Source: an uncultured Nocardioides sp. (GTDB lineage: Bacteria > Actinomycetota > Actinomycetes > Propionibacteriales > Nocardioidaceae). Taken from it: DNA of 64,000 nucleotides. The notes under the pieces were generated by a model that worked only from the letters and a program-made list of their open reading frames with translations, was not told the DNA's origin and made no database searches. Shown piece by piece: positions 27,995 to 36,929 of the stretch. The first letter of the stretch is position 1, and every line of letters begins with the position of its first letter. Location of the stretch: contig NZ_CANLDB010000002.1 of NCBI RefSeq assembly GCF_947489365.1, positions 310,001-374,000 on the forward strand. The letters run 5' to 3'. The position numbers and the translations under genes are program-made.

Positions 27995-29026
27995 GTGACC
28001 ACCGAGCGCGAGGCCATGGACACCGCGCTGGCGCTCGCCGCCACCCCCGGCGTCCCGCTGGGCCCGAACCCGCGGGTCGGGTGCGTGCTGCTGTCGCCGT
28101 CCGGGGAGGTCGTCGGCGAGGGGTACCACCGCGGGGCCGGCACCCCGCACGCCGAGGTCGACGCGCTGAGGGCGGCCGGGGAGGCGGCGTGCGGCGCGAC
28201 CGCGGTGGTCACGCTCGAGCCCTGCGACCACACCGGGCGCACCGGCCCCTGCACGCAGGCCCTCCTGGCCGCCGGCGTACGACGGGTGGTCCACGCCGTG
28301 GCCGACCCCAACCCGGACGCGGCGGGCGGCGCCACCACGCTCCGCGCCGCCGGGGTCGAGGTCGTCGGCGGGCTCGCGGAGGACGCCGCCCGGGCGCTGA
28401 ACCGCGCGTGGCTGCACGGCCTGGCGCACGGCCGGCCGTTCGTCACCTGGAAGCTGGCCGCGACCCTCGACGGACGCAGCGCCGCCGCCGACGGCACCAG
28501 CCGCTGGGTCTCCGGGCCGGAGTCGCGCCTCGACACCCACCGGTTGCGCGCGGAGGCCGACACCATGCTCGTCGGCACGTCGACGATCCTGGTCGACGAC
28601 CCGCTGCTCACCGTCCGCGACGCCGACGGCGACCCGCTCCCCCACCAGCCCCTGCGGGCGGTGATGGGGCTGCGGGACCTCCCGGCCGACGCACGGGTGC
28701 TGGCCGACGTGCCGGGCGCCCCGGACACGCCGGCGACGCTGCACCTACGGACCCGCGACCCCCACGAGGCGATGTCCGCCCTGTTCGAGCAGGGTCGTCG
28801 GCACGTCTTCTGCGAGGGCGGCCCCACCCTGGCGGCGGCGCTGTGGCGGGCCGGGGTCGTCGACGAGGTCGTCTGCTACACCACGCCGATGCTCCTGGGC
28901 GCGGGTCGGGCCGCCGTCGGCGACCTGGGGGTCACGACCATCGCCGACGCCGTCCGGCCCGAGGTCGTCGACGTCACCCGGGTCGGCGACGACGTCCGCT
29001 GGACCCTGCGACCCCGGCGTCAGTAG
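27995..29026 (+). CDS. ribD: Riboflavin biosynthesis bifunctional deaminase-reductase RibD
   Basis: This 343 aa enzyme joins a cytidine-deaminase-like N-terminal domain (zinc ligands His-Ala-Glu in HAEVDAL and PCxxxxxTxPC in PCDHTGRTGPC) to a reductase domain (TWKLAATLDGRSAA, then VFCEGGPTLAAAL). It deaminates and then reduces the pyrimidine intermediate of riboflavin synthesis. GTG at 27995 is chosen; an internal ATG at 28016 is possible. No FMN riboswitch is visible in the short 73-bp gap after tmRNA. Its end overlaps the convergent BLUF gene by 7 bp. Confidence 0.94.
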   Translation: MTTEREAMDTALALAATPGVPLGPNPRVGCVLLSPSGEVVGEGYHRGAGTPHAEVDALRAAGEAACGATAVVTLEPCDHTGRTGPCTQALLAAGVRRVVHAVADPNPDAAGGATTLRAAGVEVVGGLAEDAARALNRAWLHGLAHGRPFVTWKLAATLDGRSAAADGTSRWVSGPESRLDTHRLRAEADTMLVGTSTILVDDPLLTVRDADGDPLPHQPLRAVMGLRDLPADARVLADVPGAPDTPATLHLRTRDPHEAMSALFEQGRRHVFCEGGPTLAAALWRAGVVDEVVCYTTPMLLGAGRAAVGDLGVTTIADAVRPEVVDVTRVGDDVRWTLRPRRQ

Positions 29027-29439
29027 GCGAGGTCGCGGAACAGCCGGGCGCCGACGGCACCCTGGCTGAACCGCACGCTCGCGTCGTGGAGGGTCTCCCC
29101 CGCGCGCAGGAACTCGGTGAAGCCCGGCGTCGCGAGCGACTCCTCGTCACCGAGGTAGTCGAACCCCATCGACCAGTCCGGGAACGACCGCTCGACGACG
29201 TCGTCGTGCAACGTGCGGACCACCCGGCGGTGGCGGGGGTCCGCCGCGATCCGCTCGAACAGCCCGTCGACCGCGTCGGCCGGGCCCTCGAGCGTCTGGA
29301 TGAACCGGCCCCCGGCGTACAGCAGCATCCCCGTGACGTCCAAGGACGCGTTGCGCGCCCGCGAGGACACCATCAGGTCGTGCAGCGCGGACAGCCGGAA
29401 CGGCGCGGCCGCGGTGGAGACGTAGGTCAGGGACCTCAT
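29020..29439 (-). CDS. BLUF domain photoreceptor protein (second copy)
   Basis: This 139 aa protein is a single BLUF domain, which binds FAD and senses blue light. Key residues are visible: the flavin-near Tyr in LTYVS, the Asn of NASLDVTG, GMLLYAGGRFIQTLEG containing the Gln that switches hydrogen bonds, and WSMGF. A short C-terminal tail has no clear partner domain. It lies 17 bp downstream of a near-copy at 29457-29873 on the same strand. Signalling output is unknown; as a stand-alone domain it would act through a partner. Confidence 0.88.
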   Translation of the reverse strand: MRSLTYVSTAAAPFRLSALHDLMVSSRARNASLDVTGMLLYAGGRFIQTLEGPADAVDGLFERIAADPRHRRVVRTLHDDVVERSFPDWSMGFDYLGDEESLATPGFTEFLRAGETLHDASVRFSQGAVGARLFRDLAY

Positions 29440-29456
29440 GACGGGCTCGGCGCCGC

Positions 29457-29873
29457 TCAGCGGGGGTAGTCGCTGAACAGGCGGTAGAAGATCCCCGCCC
29501 GGCTGTGCGTGAACGACCCGTGGCTGCTCTTGTCGGTCTGCAGCCAGGAGTTGAAGCCGGGGATCCGCGAGGCGTCCTCGTCGCTGACGAGCTCGAAGCC
29601 CATGGACCAGTCCGGGAAGGACCGCTCCTTCACCTGCTCGCGCAGCATGATCATGATCTCGCGGTGGCGGGGGTCCTTCTCGATGGTGGAGTACAGGTCG
29701 GCGACCGCGTCCTCCTCGCCCTCGAGGGTCTGGATGAAGTTGCCGCCGGCGTAGAGCATCATCCCGGTCACGCCGAGACGCTCGTTCTTCGGCCGCGCGT
29801 GCGAGAGCAGCTCCTCGAGCTGCTCGCGCGTGAAGGGCTCCGTCGCGCTGCTGAGGTAGGTCAGGGAGAGCAT
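29457..29873 (-). CDS. BLUF domain photoreceptor protein (first copy)
   Basis: This 138 aa protein is also a single BLUF domain: Tyr in LTYLS, Asn in NERLGVTG, GMMLYAGGNFIQTLEG with the key Gln, and WSMGF. The C-terminal tail (FNSWLQTDKSSHGSF) resembles that of its neighbour, so the two probably arose by tandem duplication. The ATG at 29873 lies only 2 bp past the smpB stop on the same strand, suggesting co-transcription with smpB. The open frame further upstream is not used. Confidence 0.88.
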   Translation of the reverse strand: MLSLTYLSSATEPFTREQLEELLSHARPKNERLGVTGMMLYAGGNFIQTLEGEEDAVADLYSTIEKDPRHREIMIMLREQVKERSFPDWSMGFELVSDEDASRIPGFNSWLQTDKSSHGSFTHSRAGIFYRLFSDYPR

Positions 29874-29875
29874 GG

Positions 29876-30364
29876 TCAGTCCGTGATTCCTTTCAGGCGG
29901 CGCCCGACGGCCTGCTCGGTCTCCCGGTTGGCCTGGCGCTCCGCGATGCTGTGTCTCTTGTCCCACGTCTTCTTGCCGCGCGCGAGACCGATCTCGACCT
30001 TGGCGCGCCCGTCCTTGAAGTACAACGAGAGCGGGACCACCGTCAGTCCCTTCTCCGATACCCGACGGTCGATCTTGTCGATCTCCTCGCGATGCAGGAG
30101 CAGCTTGCGCCGCCGCCGGGCGGCGTGGTTCGTCCACGTCCCCTGGGAGTACTCCGGGATGTGGACGCCGTGCAGCCACGCCTCGTCGCGGTCGATGTCG
30201 ACGAAGCCGTCGACGAGCGAGGCACGGCCCGCCCGCAGCGACTTCACCTCGGTCCCGGTCAGCACCAGGCCCGCTTCGTAGGTGTCCTCGACGTGGTAGT
30301 CGTACCGCGCGCGCTTGTTCTGGGCGATCATCTTGCGCCCCTGCTCGCGTGCCACACCGATCAT
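29876..30364 (-). CDS. smpB: SsrA-binding protein SmpB
   Basis: This 162 aa protein binds the tRNA-like part of tmRNA and brings it to stalled ribosomes. Visible SmpB signatures are [34 protein letters not shown], the central [10 protein letters not shown] and the basic C-terminal [21 protein letters not shown] at 30364 is used; an in-frame ATG (MIAQNK) lies a few residues in and could be the real start. It lies close to ssrA and next to the ftsEX cluster, as in many actinobacteria. Confidence 0.96.
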   Translation of the reverse strand: MIGVAREQGRKMIAQNKRARYDYHVEDTYEAGLVLTGTEVKSLRAGRASLVDGFVDIDRDEAWLHGVHIPEYSQGTWTNHAARRRRKLLLHREEIDKIDRRVSEKGLTVVPLSLYFKDGRAKVEIGLARGKKTWDKRHSIAERQANRETEQAVGRRLKGITD

Positions 30365-30387
30365 TCTGTCAACAGGCGCAACAGGAA

Positions 30388-30996
30388 TCAGGGGCGGGGC
30401 GGGGGCTCCTGGTACGGCGCCCGCTGCGGCTCCGAGTACGGCGCCTGCTGCGGCGGCTGCTGGGGCTGCGGGTGGGGCTGCTGCTGCGGCTGCTGCTGGG
30501 GCTGCTGGGGCGCCTGCGTCGGCGCGGCGTGGGTGCCGGGGGTGCCGGGGGTGCCGGGGGTGCCGGGGGTGCCGGGGGTGCCGTGGGGCGTCTCGCGGGG
30601 GGCGGTGCCGGGGCCGGTGTCGATCTGCGGGCTGCCGGACTCGCCCTGGCGGTGGTCGACGTCCGGGTCGAGCCGGTCGGCCTCGGCGATGGCCGAGGAG
30701 TGCTCCTCGCGCTGCTCGCGGGCCACCCGCGCGCGCTCGGCGGCCTCCGCCTCGAGCTTCTCGGCCTCGGCGGCCTTGGCGCGGGCCTCGGCCCGGGCCC
30801 GCTCGGCGGCGGCCTCGGTCTCGCGGGCCTGCGCCTCGCTCCGGGCCACCCCGGTCGCCTGGGCGCCGGCGTGCTCACGGAGCTCGGCCGCACGGGCGCT
30901 GCGCTTGAGGCGCCGCTGCTTGGCGAGCGCCAGGCCCACCCCGACGAGCACGAGCAGCACGACCAGGGCGATGACGACCCACATCCACGGTTCCAT
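30388..30996 (-). CDS. Membrane-anchored coiled-coil protein with Thr-Pro-Gly and Gln-Pro repeats
   Basis: This 202 aa protein has one N-terminal membrane helix ([19 protein letters not shown]), a basic stop (KQRRLKR), a charged Ala/Glu/Arg helical region at about residues 35-95 that looks coiled-coil, and a low-complexity tail. The tail has a perfect Thr-Pro-Gly repeat and a Gln-Pro-rich stretch. I recognise no family. It sits between the M23 peptidase and smpB. A role in the envelope is only suggested by the anchor and the neighbours. Confidence 0.75.
   Translation of the reverse strand: MEPWMWVVIALVVLLVLVGVGLALAKQRRLKRSARAAELREHAGAQATGVARSEAQARETEAAAERARAEARAKAAEAEKLEAEAAERARVAREQREEHSSAIAEADRLDPDVDHRQGESGSPQIDTGPGTAPRETPHGTPGTPGTPGTPGTPGTHAAPTQAPQQPQQQPQQQPHPQPQQPPQQAPYSEPQRAPYQEPPPRP
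30532..30576. repeat. Nine-base tandem repeat inside the coiled-coil protein gene
   Basis: Five perfect copies of GGTGCCGGG, plus a degenerate sixth, encode the Thr-Pro-Gly repeat. Copy number could vary between strains by slippage. Confidence 0.85.
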
Positions 30997-31043
30997 GGCT
31001 CAGCCAACCACAGATCGGGCGGCGGGCGGGGGACGTCGACGGC

Positions 31044-32306
31044 TCAGAGCCAGTCCATGGGGTTCACCGGCGTGCCGTTGACGGTCACCGTGAAGTGGAG
31101 GTGGCAGCCGGTCGACCACCCGGTCGACCCGACGTACCCGACGAGCTGGCCCTTCTCGACGCGCTGGCCCGCCGAGACGACGTAGCTGGTGGCGTGGTTG
31201 AAGATCGACGCCAGCCCGACGCCGTTCGTGAGCCCGTGGTCGAGGATAAGGCGGTTGCCGTACGACGTCGAGAAGTACGACTCGACGACCGTGCCGGCCG
31301 CGCCGGCGTACATGGGCGAGCCGCAGGGGGCGCCGAAGTCGGTGCCGTCGTGGAGGGCGCGGTAGCCGTAGATGGGGTGGGTCCGCATGCCGAAGGGCGA
31401 CGTGACGTAGCCGTTCACCGGGTAGCCGAGCACTCCCCCGCCGGCGGGCGCGCCCCCGGCGCCGGCACCGGCGGCCAGGGCGCGGCGGCGCAGCAGGTCC
31501 TCGACCCGGTCGCTCTCCGCCTCGAGGTCGCGCAAGGTGTCCTCGTCGGCCGCCCGCGCGCGGTCGGCGGCCTGCCGGGCGCGGGTGCGCTCGGAGACCA
31601 GGTCGTTGACCTCGGTCGTGGTCCGCCACTGCTCGGCGGTGAGGTCCTTCTTGCGCCGCAGGTTGTCCCGGGCGTCGTCACGACGCTCCGCGACGAGCTC
31701 CTTGGCCGCCTCGACGGCGTCCTCGTCGACGCTGAGCAGCACCTCCGCGGCCCGCAGGTCGTCGTACGTGCGGGTCTCGTCGCCGACCATGACGTCGCTG
31801 GCCTCGTCGCGGCGGGTGAGGTCGGCGGGGTCGTCGGCGTTGAGCATCGAGGCGAACGCGGCGAGGCCGGGGTCGGCGCCGGTGTAGAGGTCGACGACGG
31901 TGTCGGCGACGGCGTCGCGCTGGTCGGCGACGTCCTGCTGGCCGGTGGCGAGGGCGTCGCGGGCCTCGGCGAGGTCGTCCTCCGCCTCCTGCAGGCGCTC
32001 GGCCATGCGCTCGTCCTGGCGCTTGGCCTCGGCCAGCTCGTCGCGGACCTCCGCGAGCCGCTCCCGGGCGTCGCGCAGGTCGGTCTGCGCCGCCCGGAGC
32101 CGCGTCACGGCCCGGTGTGCTCGGGCGCTGGACTCCGACAGAGCCGAGTCCGCGTCGTCGATCCGGTCCTCGAGCCGGTCGGCCCGCTCCTGCAGGTCGT
32201 CGTCCTCGGCGGCCGCGGTGTACGTCGCGGACGCGCCGAGCAGCAGCGCCAGGGTCGCGACGAGCGCGATCGCTGGGCGTCGGACCGTGCGGGGAAGGGA
32301 GTGCAC
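31044..32306 (-). CDS. Secreted M23 family peptidase with long coiled coil, next to ftsEX
   Basis: This 420 aa protein has a signal peptide (to about residue 33), a coiled coil (about 35-290) and a C-terminal LytM/M23 zinc domain. Zinc and catalytic residues are visible as HDGTDF (His and Asp) and HLHF (His pair). In many bacteria FtsEX activates a coiled-coil cell-wall hydrolase (EnvC-amidase, RipC), and this gene directly follows ftsX. The intact LytM residues suggest that it may itself cut peptidoglycan. The FtsX interaction is inferred from context and coiled-coil architecture. Confidence 0.9.
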   Translation of the reverse strand: MHSLPRTVRRPAIALVATLALLLGASATYTAAAEDDDLQERADRLEDRIDDADSALSESSARAHRAVTRLRAAQTDLRDARERLAEVRDELAEAKRQDERMAERLQEAEDDLAEARDALATGQQDVADQRDAVADTVVDLYTGADPGLAAFASMLNADDPADLTRRDEASDVMVGDETRTYDDLRAAEVLLSVDEDAVEAAKELVAERRDDARDNLRRKKDLTAEQWRTTTEVNDLVSERTRARQAADRARAADEDTLRDLEAESDRVEDLLRRRALAAGAGAGGAPAGGGVLGYPVNGYVTSPFGMRTHPIYGYRALHDGTDFGAPCGSPMYAGAAGTVVESYFSTSYGNRLILDHGLTNGVGLASIFNHATSYVVSAGQRVEKGQLVGYVGSTGWSTGCHLHFTVTVNGTPVNPMDWL

Positions 32307-32359
32307 CGAGGGGCCTCACCGGTCGGGGGAAGTAACTCCCGCACCATAGGCCCCAGCCG

Positions 32360-33271
32360 TCACACCTTCGTGTATTTCCGGGTGAGCACGAGTGTCGGCA
32401 GCACCGTCAGCAGCGGACCGAGGACGGCGATGGCCGCCACCGCGACGCCGTACTCGGGCAGGCCGATCCACGGCATGAACCGCAGGGAGTCGCTGAGCTG
32501 CTCGGCGATGCCGAACCACATGAACGCGGCGAGCGCGCCCGCGGCGAGACCGACGCCGACCAGCGCGGTGACGAGCGCCTCCAGGACGAACGGCAGCGTG
32601 ATGTAGAGGTTCGAGGCGCCGACCAGCCGCATGATGCCGATCTCCTTGCGTCTCGCGAGGGCGGCGAGGCGGATGGTGTTGCCCACCAGCAGGAGTGCCG
32701 CGAGCACCAGGAACCCGGCGATGCCGATCGCCCCCCACTGCAGCGCGTTCAGGGAGGTGAAGATGGGTTCGAGGACCGCCCGTTGGTCCCGGATCTGGGA
32801 GACACCCGGCAGTCCCTGGACCCGGCTGGCGACGGTCTCGAACTCGTCGGGGTCGGACAGCTCGACCCAGACCGACTGCGGCATCGCGTCCGCCGTGGCC
32901 GCCGGGTTGTCGCCGGTGAACCGCTCCTCGCCGTACAGCTCCTTGACCTTCTCGAACGCCTCCTCCTTCGACTCGTAGCGGTAGCCGGAGACGCCCTGCG
33001 TGTCCTGGACCGCGGCCTCGACCGCGTCGCGCTCGGCGTCGGTCACCTCGCCGGTGCAGGCCGGGTTGTCGTCGGCGTCACGGCACAGGAAGACGGTGAC
33101 CTCGAGCTGGCTGCCCCAGTAGCCCGCGGCCCGGTCGGCCTGCTGGTTCAGCAGGACGCCGAGCCCGACGAGGGTCAGGGAGACGAACAGGGTGAGCACC
33201 ACCGCGATGTGCATCGTGAGGTTGCGGCGGAGCCCCTGGGCGAGCTCGGAGAAGACGTAGCGCAGCTGCAT
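32360..33271 (-). CDS. ftsX: Cell division protein FtsX (permease-like)
   Basis: This 303 aa protein has the FtsX layout: an N-terminal cytosolic stretch (MQLRYVFSELAQGLRRN), the first membrane helix, a large extracytoplasmic domain at about residues 45-165 with two cysteines (FLCRDADDNPACTGE), then three C-terminal membrane helices (GIMRLVGASNLYI). With FtsE it forms an ABC complex at the division site that controls peptidoglycan hydrolysis. It lies between ftsE and the M23 peptidase on the same strand. Confidence 0.95.
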   Translation of the reverse strand: MQLRYVFSELAQGLRRNLTMHIAVVLTLFVSLTLVGLGVLLNQQADRAAGYWGSQLEVTVFLCRDADDNPACTGEVTDAERDAVEAAVQDTQGVSGYRYESKEEAFEKVKELYGEERFTGDNPAATADAMPQSVWVELSDPDEFETVASRVQGLPGVSQIRDQRAVLEPIFTSLNALQWGAIGIAGFLVLAALLLVGNTIRLAALARRKEIGIMRLVGASNLYITLPFVLEALVTALVGVGLAAGALAAFMWFGIAEQLSDSLRFMPWIGLPEYGVAVAAIAVLGPLLTVLPTLVLTRKYTKV

Positions 33272-33328
33272 GGGTGAGGGGTCCTCGGGGGTTGCTGATC
33301 GGGGTGTCGGGCGGGGGCTCCGGCGGGG

Positions 33329-34018
33329 TCAGCTCTGGTAGCCGTAGGCGCCCTGCGCCTGGTCGCGGACGACGGAACCGTGCTCGAGCTCGACGACGCG
33401 CTTGCGCATCTGGTCGACGATGCCGGCGTCGTGGGTGGCCATGACCACCGTGGTGCCGGTCCGGTTGATCCGGTCCAGCAGCTTCATGATGCCCACCGAC
33501 GTCCCCGGGTCGAGGTTGCCGGTGGGCTCGTCGGCGATGAGGATCTGCGGCCGGTTCACGAACGCCCGCGCGATCGCGACCCGCTGCTGCTCGCCGCCGG
33601 ACAGCTCGTCGGGGAAGCGGTCGCCCTTGCCGTCCAGACCGACCAGCTCGAGGGTCTCGGGGACCAGCTCGGCGATCTGGGCCCGCGGCTTGCCGATCAC
33701 CTGGAGGGCGAATGCGACGTTCTCGGTGACCGTCTTGTTCGGCAGCAGCCGGAAGTCCTGGAAGACGGTGCCGATCCGGCGCCGCAGGCCGGGGACCTTC
33801 CACCCGGCGAGGCGGTTGATCTCCTTGCCGGCGACGTACACGCGACCCTCGGTGGGGCGGGTCTCGCGCAGCACCAGGCGCAGGAACGTCGACTTCCCCG
33901 AGCCCGAGGTGCCGACGAGGAAGATGAACTCACCCTTCTCGACGTCGACGCTGACGGCGTCCAGTGCGGCGTGGCCCTGGCCGGGGTAGGTCTTCGTGAC
34001 CTTCTCGAAGCGAATCAC
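33329..34018 (-). CDS. ftsE: Cell division ATP-binding protein FtsE
   Basis: This 229 aa ATPase shows Walker [11 protein letters not shown]-loop [13 protein letters not shown], signature LSGGEQQR, Walker [14 protein letters not shown] and the switch His in [12 protein letters not shown]. Together with FtsX it transmits ATP hydrolysis across the membrane to wall hydrolases during division. It is the first gene of the ftsE-ftsX-M23 cluster and is divergent from a lipoprotein gene. In many relatives prfB precedes ftsE directly; here other genes intervene. Confidence 0.96.
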   Translation of the reverse strand: MIRFEKVTKTYPGQGHAALDAVSVDVEKGEFIFLVGTSGSGKSTFLRLVLRETRPTEGRVYVAGKEINRLAGWKVPGLRRRIGTVFQDFRLLPNKTVTENVAFALQVIGKPRAQIAELVPETLELVGLDGKGDRFPDELSGGEQQRVAIARAFVNRPQILIADEPTGNLDPGTSVGIMKLLDRINRTGTTVVMATHDAGIVDQMRKRVVELEHGSVVRDQAQGAYGYQS

Positions 34019-34091
34019 CGCATCGAGGGTAGACGAGGGTCCTGAGTGGCCCGTCGGCCCCGTTCCGCCCGCTCCTCCCTACCCTGGGGCC

Positions 34092-34745
34092 ATGCGTCGC
34101 GTCGCCCGGTCCCTCGCACCCCTGGGCGCCCTCGTCCTGCTCGCGACCGCCTGCTCGGGCGGCTCGGGCGAGCCGGACGCCGCCCCGTCGGCGCCGCCGA
34201 CCCCGGAGCCCACCTCGCTGGCCGAGGTGGACACGGCCGCCCTGCCGGTGGTGCGGACGGCGTTCTGCGACTCGATCGAGTCCGCGCAGGTCGAGGCCGC
34301 GCTCGGCGGGCCGGTGGAGTCCACCGACCACTACGCCAACGGCGAGCGGGCCTCGCTGGCCCCGGACGTCACCGACGTCGCCCACGAGAACGGCTGCGTC
34401 TTCACGGGCGCGAGCGACTCCGGGGACGTCGTCGCCCGCACCTGGGTCTTCGTCCCGCCGGTGGACGCCGACCAGGCCGAGCAGCTCGCCGAGGCCGCCC
34501 GCGCCGACGAGGACTGCAACCCCGTCGACGGCGCCGCGGCGTACGGCGAGGAGTCGGTCGCCCTGGTCTGCCGCAGCGGCGAGCGCCGGGACCGCACGGT
34601 GGAGATCTCCTACCGCGGCCTGTTCGGCGACGCGTGGCTCGCCTGCTCCCTGCAGGTCCCCTTCGCCGACTCCCCCGGCCGCGCGGACCTCGTCGCCCGC
34701 ACCGACGCCTGGTGCCTCGAGGCCGCGTCCGCTGCGGCGACGTAA
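34092..34745 (+). CDS. Lipoprotein, DUF3558-like
   Basis: This 217 aa protein has a clear lipobox ending LLATAC, Cys near residue 21, followed by a Pro/Thr-rich linker. The body contains several cysteines (AFCDSIE, NGCVF, EDCNP, LVCRS, WLACS, WCLEA) and resembles DUF3558 lipoproteins of actinobacteria. Function is unknown. It is transcribed alone and divergently from ftsE. Confidence 0.75.
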   Translation: MRRVARSLAPLGALVLLATACSGGSGEPDAAPSAPPTPEPTSLAEVDTAALPVVRTAFCDSIESAQVEAALGGPVESTDHYANGERASLAPDVTDVAHENGCVFTGASDSGDVVARTWVFVPPVDADQAEQLAEAARADEDCNPVDGAAAYGEESVALVCRSGERRDRTVEISYRGLFGDAWLACSLQVPFADSPGRADLVARTDAWCLEAASAAAT

Positions 34746-34760
34746 CCGGTCCGCCGTCCG

Positions 34761-34957
34761 TCCCACCGGGTCTCGACGACGCGCGCTCGCTGCGCTCGCG
34801 TGCTGCTCGACCAGCTGACGATCCGCAGATCGAGGCCGTCGTACGTCCCACCGGGTCTCGACGACGCGCGCTCGCTGCGCTCGCGTGCTGCTCGACCAGC
34901 TGGGGGCTCGGAGATCGAGGCGCGAGCGTCGCGCAGCGACCGAGCCACGAGATCCCG
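34761..34957. repeat. Interspersed palindromic repeat array (copies D, E and a half A)
   Basis: Copies D (34761-34817) and E (34846-34902) are near-identical 57-bp units, variants of copy B at 21801-21870. A half copy (34910-34957) matches the first part of copies A and C near 21.6-21.9 kb. The arms read through GCGCTCGCTGCGCTCGCGTG, which is internally palindromic. The array fills the gap after the DUF3558 gene. Confidence 0.85.
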
Positions 34958-34976
34958 CGAGCCGGGAGACCGGCGG

Positions 34977-36929
34977 TCAGGACGAGCGGTCGACGACCCA
35001 CCAGGCGGCGTACGGACCGAGCCAGGCGAGGCCGTCGGCGTCGCCGGTGACGGGCTGCTCCCCCAACGCGTCGTACGGCGTCGCCAGGCCGAGGTCGGCG
35101 AGGAGGCGCAGCGGGACGGGGCGGGGTGAGGCGGTGACGTTGTGCAGGCCGACGAGGGTGCCGGACCAGTGGCGTCGCAGGAGCCCGAGGACGCCCTCGT
35201 CGAGGCCGTCGTCCAGCACTTCGGGGTCGAGCGAGGCGTGCAGCGCGGGCAGGGCGGCGCGGGTCCGGGCGAGGTGGGACAGCCCGGACAGCACGCGGTC
35301 GGCCACCGTCCCGGGTGCGGGCGGCAGCAGGTCGTCGGTGACGCGAGGGCGGTGGGCCCACCGGTTGTCGGCCCCGTGACCCGGCTCGGAGGCCCACGCC
35401 TCGTCGTTAGGCAGCGCGAGCTCGTCGCCGCTCCACACGACCGGCAAGCCGCCCCAGCCGGCGACGATCGTGTGGGCGAGCAGGACCCGGGCGATCGCCG
35501 CGCCGGGGTCGGTGGCGAGACCCGCGAGGGACGCCGCGGTGCCGCTGATCCGCCGGTCGCCGGTGGCGGGGTTGGCCTGGAAGACCAAGCCGTCGGCCCA
35601 GGAGCCGCCGAACTCCCCGGCGTACCAGTCGGACAGGAAGCGGCGGTGGCCGTGGCCGGTGACCCCGACCGCGGCGGCGTCCCCGTCGTCGATCGCCCAG
35701 CCGATGTCGTCGTGGCAGCGGACGTAGGTGATCCAGGTGCCGCCCGGCGGCGTCGGTGGCAGCGCCCGGAGGGCATGGCGGGCGAGGCGGGTCTCGCCGG
35801 TGGCGAGCATCGACCACACCTGGACCATCAGGCTGTTGTGGTACGCGAGGTCGCTGACGCGGCCGACGTGGGCACCGCCGTCGGAGCCGCCGAGGTAGGC
35901 GACGAGGTCGCGGGGGCCGACGATCGCCTCGGCCTTGAACAGCACGGCGGGCGCCGCCATCCGCGCGGTGGCCCGGAGGGCCTGGACGAGCTGGTGCACC
36001 TCGGGCTGGTTCTGACAGTTCGTCCCCATCCGCTTCCAGAGGAAGGCCACCGCGTCGAGGCGCATCACCTCGACCCCGAGGTTGGCGAGGTCGAGCACGA
36101 TGTCGGCGAACTCGACGAGGACGGCGGGGTTGGACCAGTCGAGGTCCCACTGCCAGGAGTTGAACGTCGTCCAGACCCAGCCGCCGCCGTCGCCGAGCCC
36201 CTCGTCGAAGGAGAACGAGCCGGGCGCGAAGTCCGGGAAGACCTCCGGCAGCGTCGCCTCGTAGGCGTCGGGCAGCGTGCGGTCGGCGAAGACGTGGAAG
36301 TAGTCGAGGTGCTCCTCGTCGCCCGCGCGGGCGGCCTCCGCCCAGGCGTGCTCGCGCGCGACGTGGTTGAGCACCAGGTCGACGCACAGGCTGATCCCGC
36401 GCTCGCGCAGCATGGTGGCCGCGGCGCGGAGGTCCTCGCGGTCGCCGAGGTCGGAGCGGACGCGGCGGTAGTCCTGGACGGCGTACCCGCCGTCGTTGTC
36501 GCCCTCGCGGGGCTGCAGCAGCGGCATCAGGTGCAGGTAGGTGACGCCGAGGCGCTCGAGGTGGTCGACGCGGCGCTCGAGGCCCGCGAGGTCGCCGGCG
36601 AACCGGTCGGCGTAGCAGGCGTAGCCGAACATCGCCGGGTCCTGGACCCACCCGGGTCGCAGCAGGCGCCGGGCGTCGAGGGTGTGCAGGGCGTCGGGGC
36701 GGGCGGCGTACGCGCGGGCGGCGACGGCCACCAGCCGCTCCGCGGTCACCGCTGCGGCCTCGCCGAAGACCGCGAGACCCGCGAGCAGGTCGGGAGCCCA
36801 GCGCTCAACGCGCAGCAGGAAGGCCTCCTGCCGCTCGGGCGACAGGGACGCCAGCAGCGGGGCGGCGTGCGCTGCGAGGTCGCCGCCGCTCACCGGCTCG
36901 CGCACCGGCTCAGGCGTCGGCCGCGGCAC
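34977..36929 (-). CDS. GH13 amylosucrase-like glycosidase
   Basis: This protein of up to 650 aa is a GH13 enzyme close to amylosucrase (about 636 aa in Neisseria). An N-terminal helical domain precedes the barrel: [27 protein letters not shown], the nucleophile Asp in [11 protein letters not shown], the acid Glu in FKAEAIVG and the third Asp in [10 protein letters not shown]. It would make or cleave alpha-glucan, using sucrose if a true amylosucrase. The start is uncertain: GTG at 36929 overlaps prfB by 20 bp, and GTGs at 36905 and 36893 are also possible. Confidence 0.85.
   Translation of the reverse strand: MPRPTPEPVREPVSGGDLAAHAAPLLASLSPERQEAFLLRVERWAPDLLAGLAVFGEAAAVTAERLVAVAARAYAARPDALHTLDARRLLRPGWVQDPAMFGYACYADRFAGDLAGLERRVDHLERLGVTYLHLMPLLQPREGDNDGGYAVQDYRRVRSDLGDREDLRAAATMLRERGISLCVDLVLNHVAREHAWAEAARAGDEEHLDYFHVFADRTLPDAYEATLPEVFPDFAPGSFSFDEGLGDGGGWVWTTFNSWQWDLDWSNPAVLVEFADIVLDLANLGVEVMRLDAVAFLWKRMGTNCQNQPEVHQLVQALRATARMAAPAVLFKAEAIVGPRDLVAYLGGSDGGAHVGRVSDLAYHNSLMVQVWSMLATGETRLARHALRALPPTPPGGTWITYVRCHDDIGWAIDDGDAAAVGVTGHGHRRFLSDWYAGEFGGSWADGLVFQANPATGDRRISGTAASLAGLATDPGAAIARVLLAHTIVAGWGGLPVVWSGDELALPNDEAWASEPGHGADNRWAHRPRVTDDLLPPAPGTVADRVLSGLSHLARTRAALPALHASLDPEVLDDGLDEGVLGLLRRHWSGTLVGLHNVTASPRPVPLRLLADLGLATPYDALGEQPVTGDADGLAWLGPYAAWWVVDRSS

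Noticed and set aside
30532..30576. Short tandem repeat as a CRISPR or regulatory array
   Set aside because: It is in frame inside a coding sequence and encodes Thr-Pro-Gly repeats.
21587..34957. CRISPR array
   Set aside because: The repeats are palindromic and unevenly spaced, without unique spacers of constant length or cas genes.
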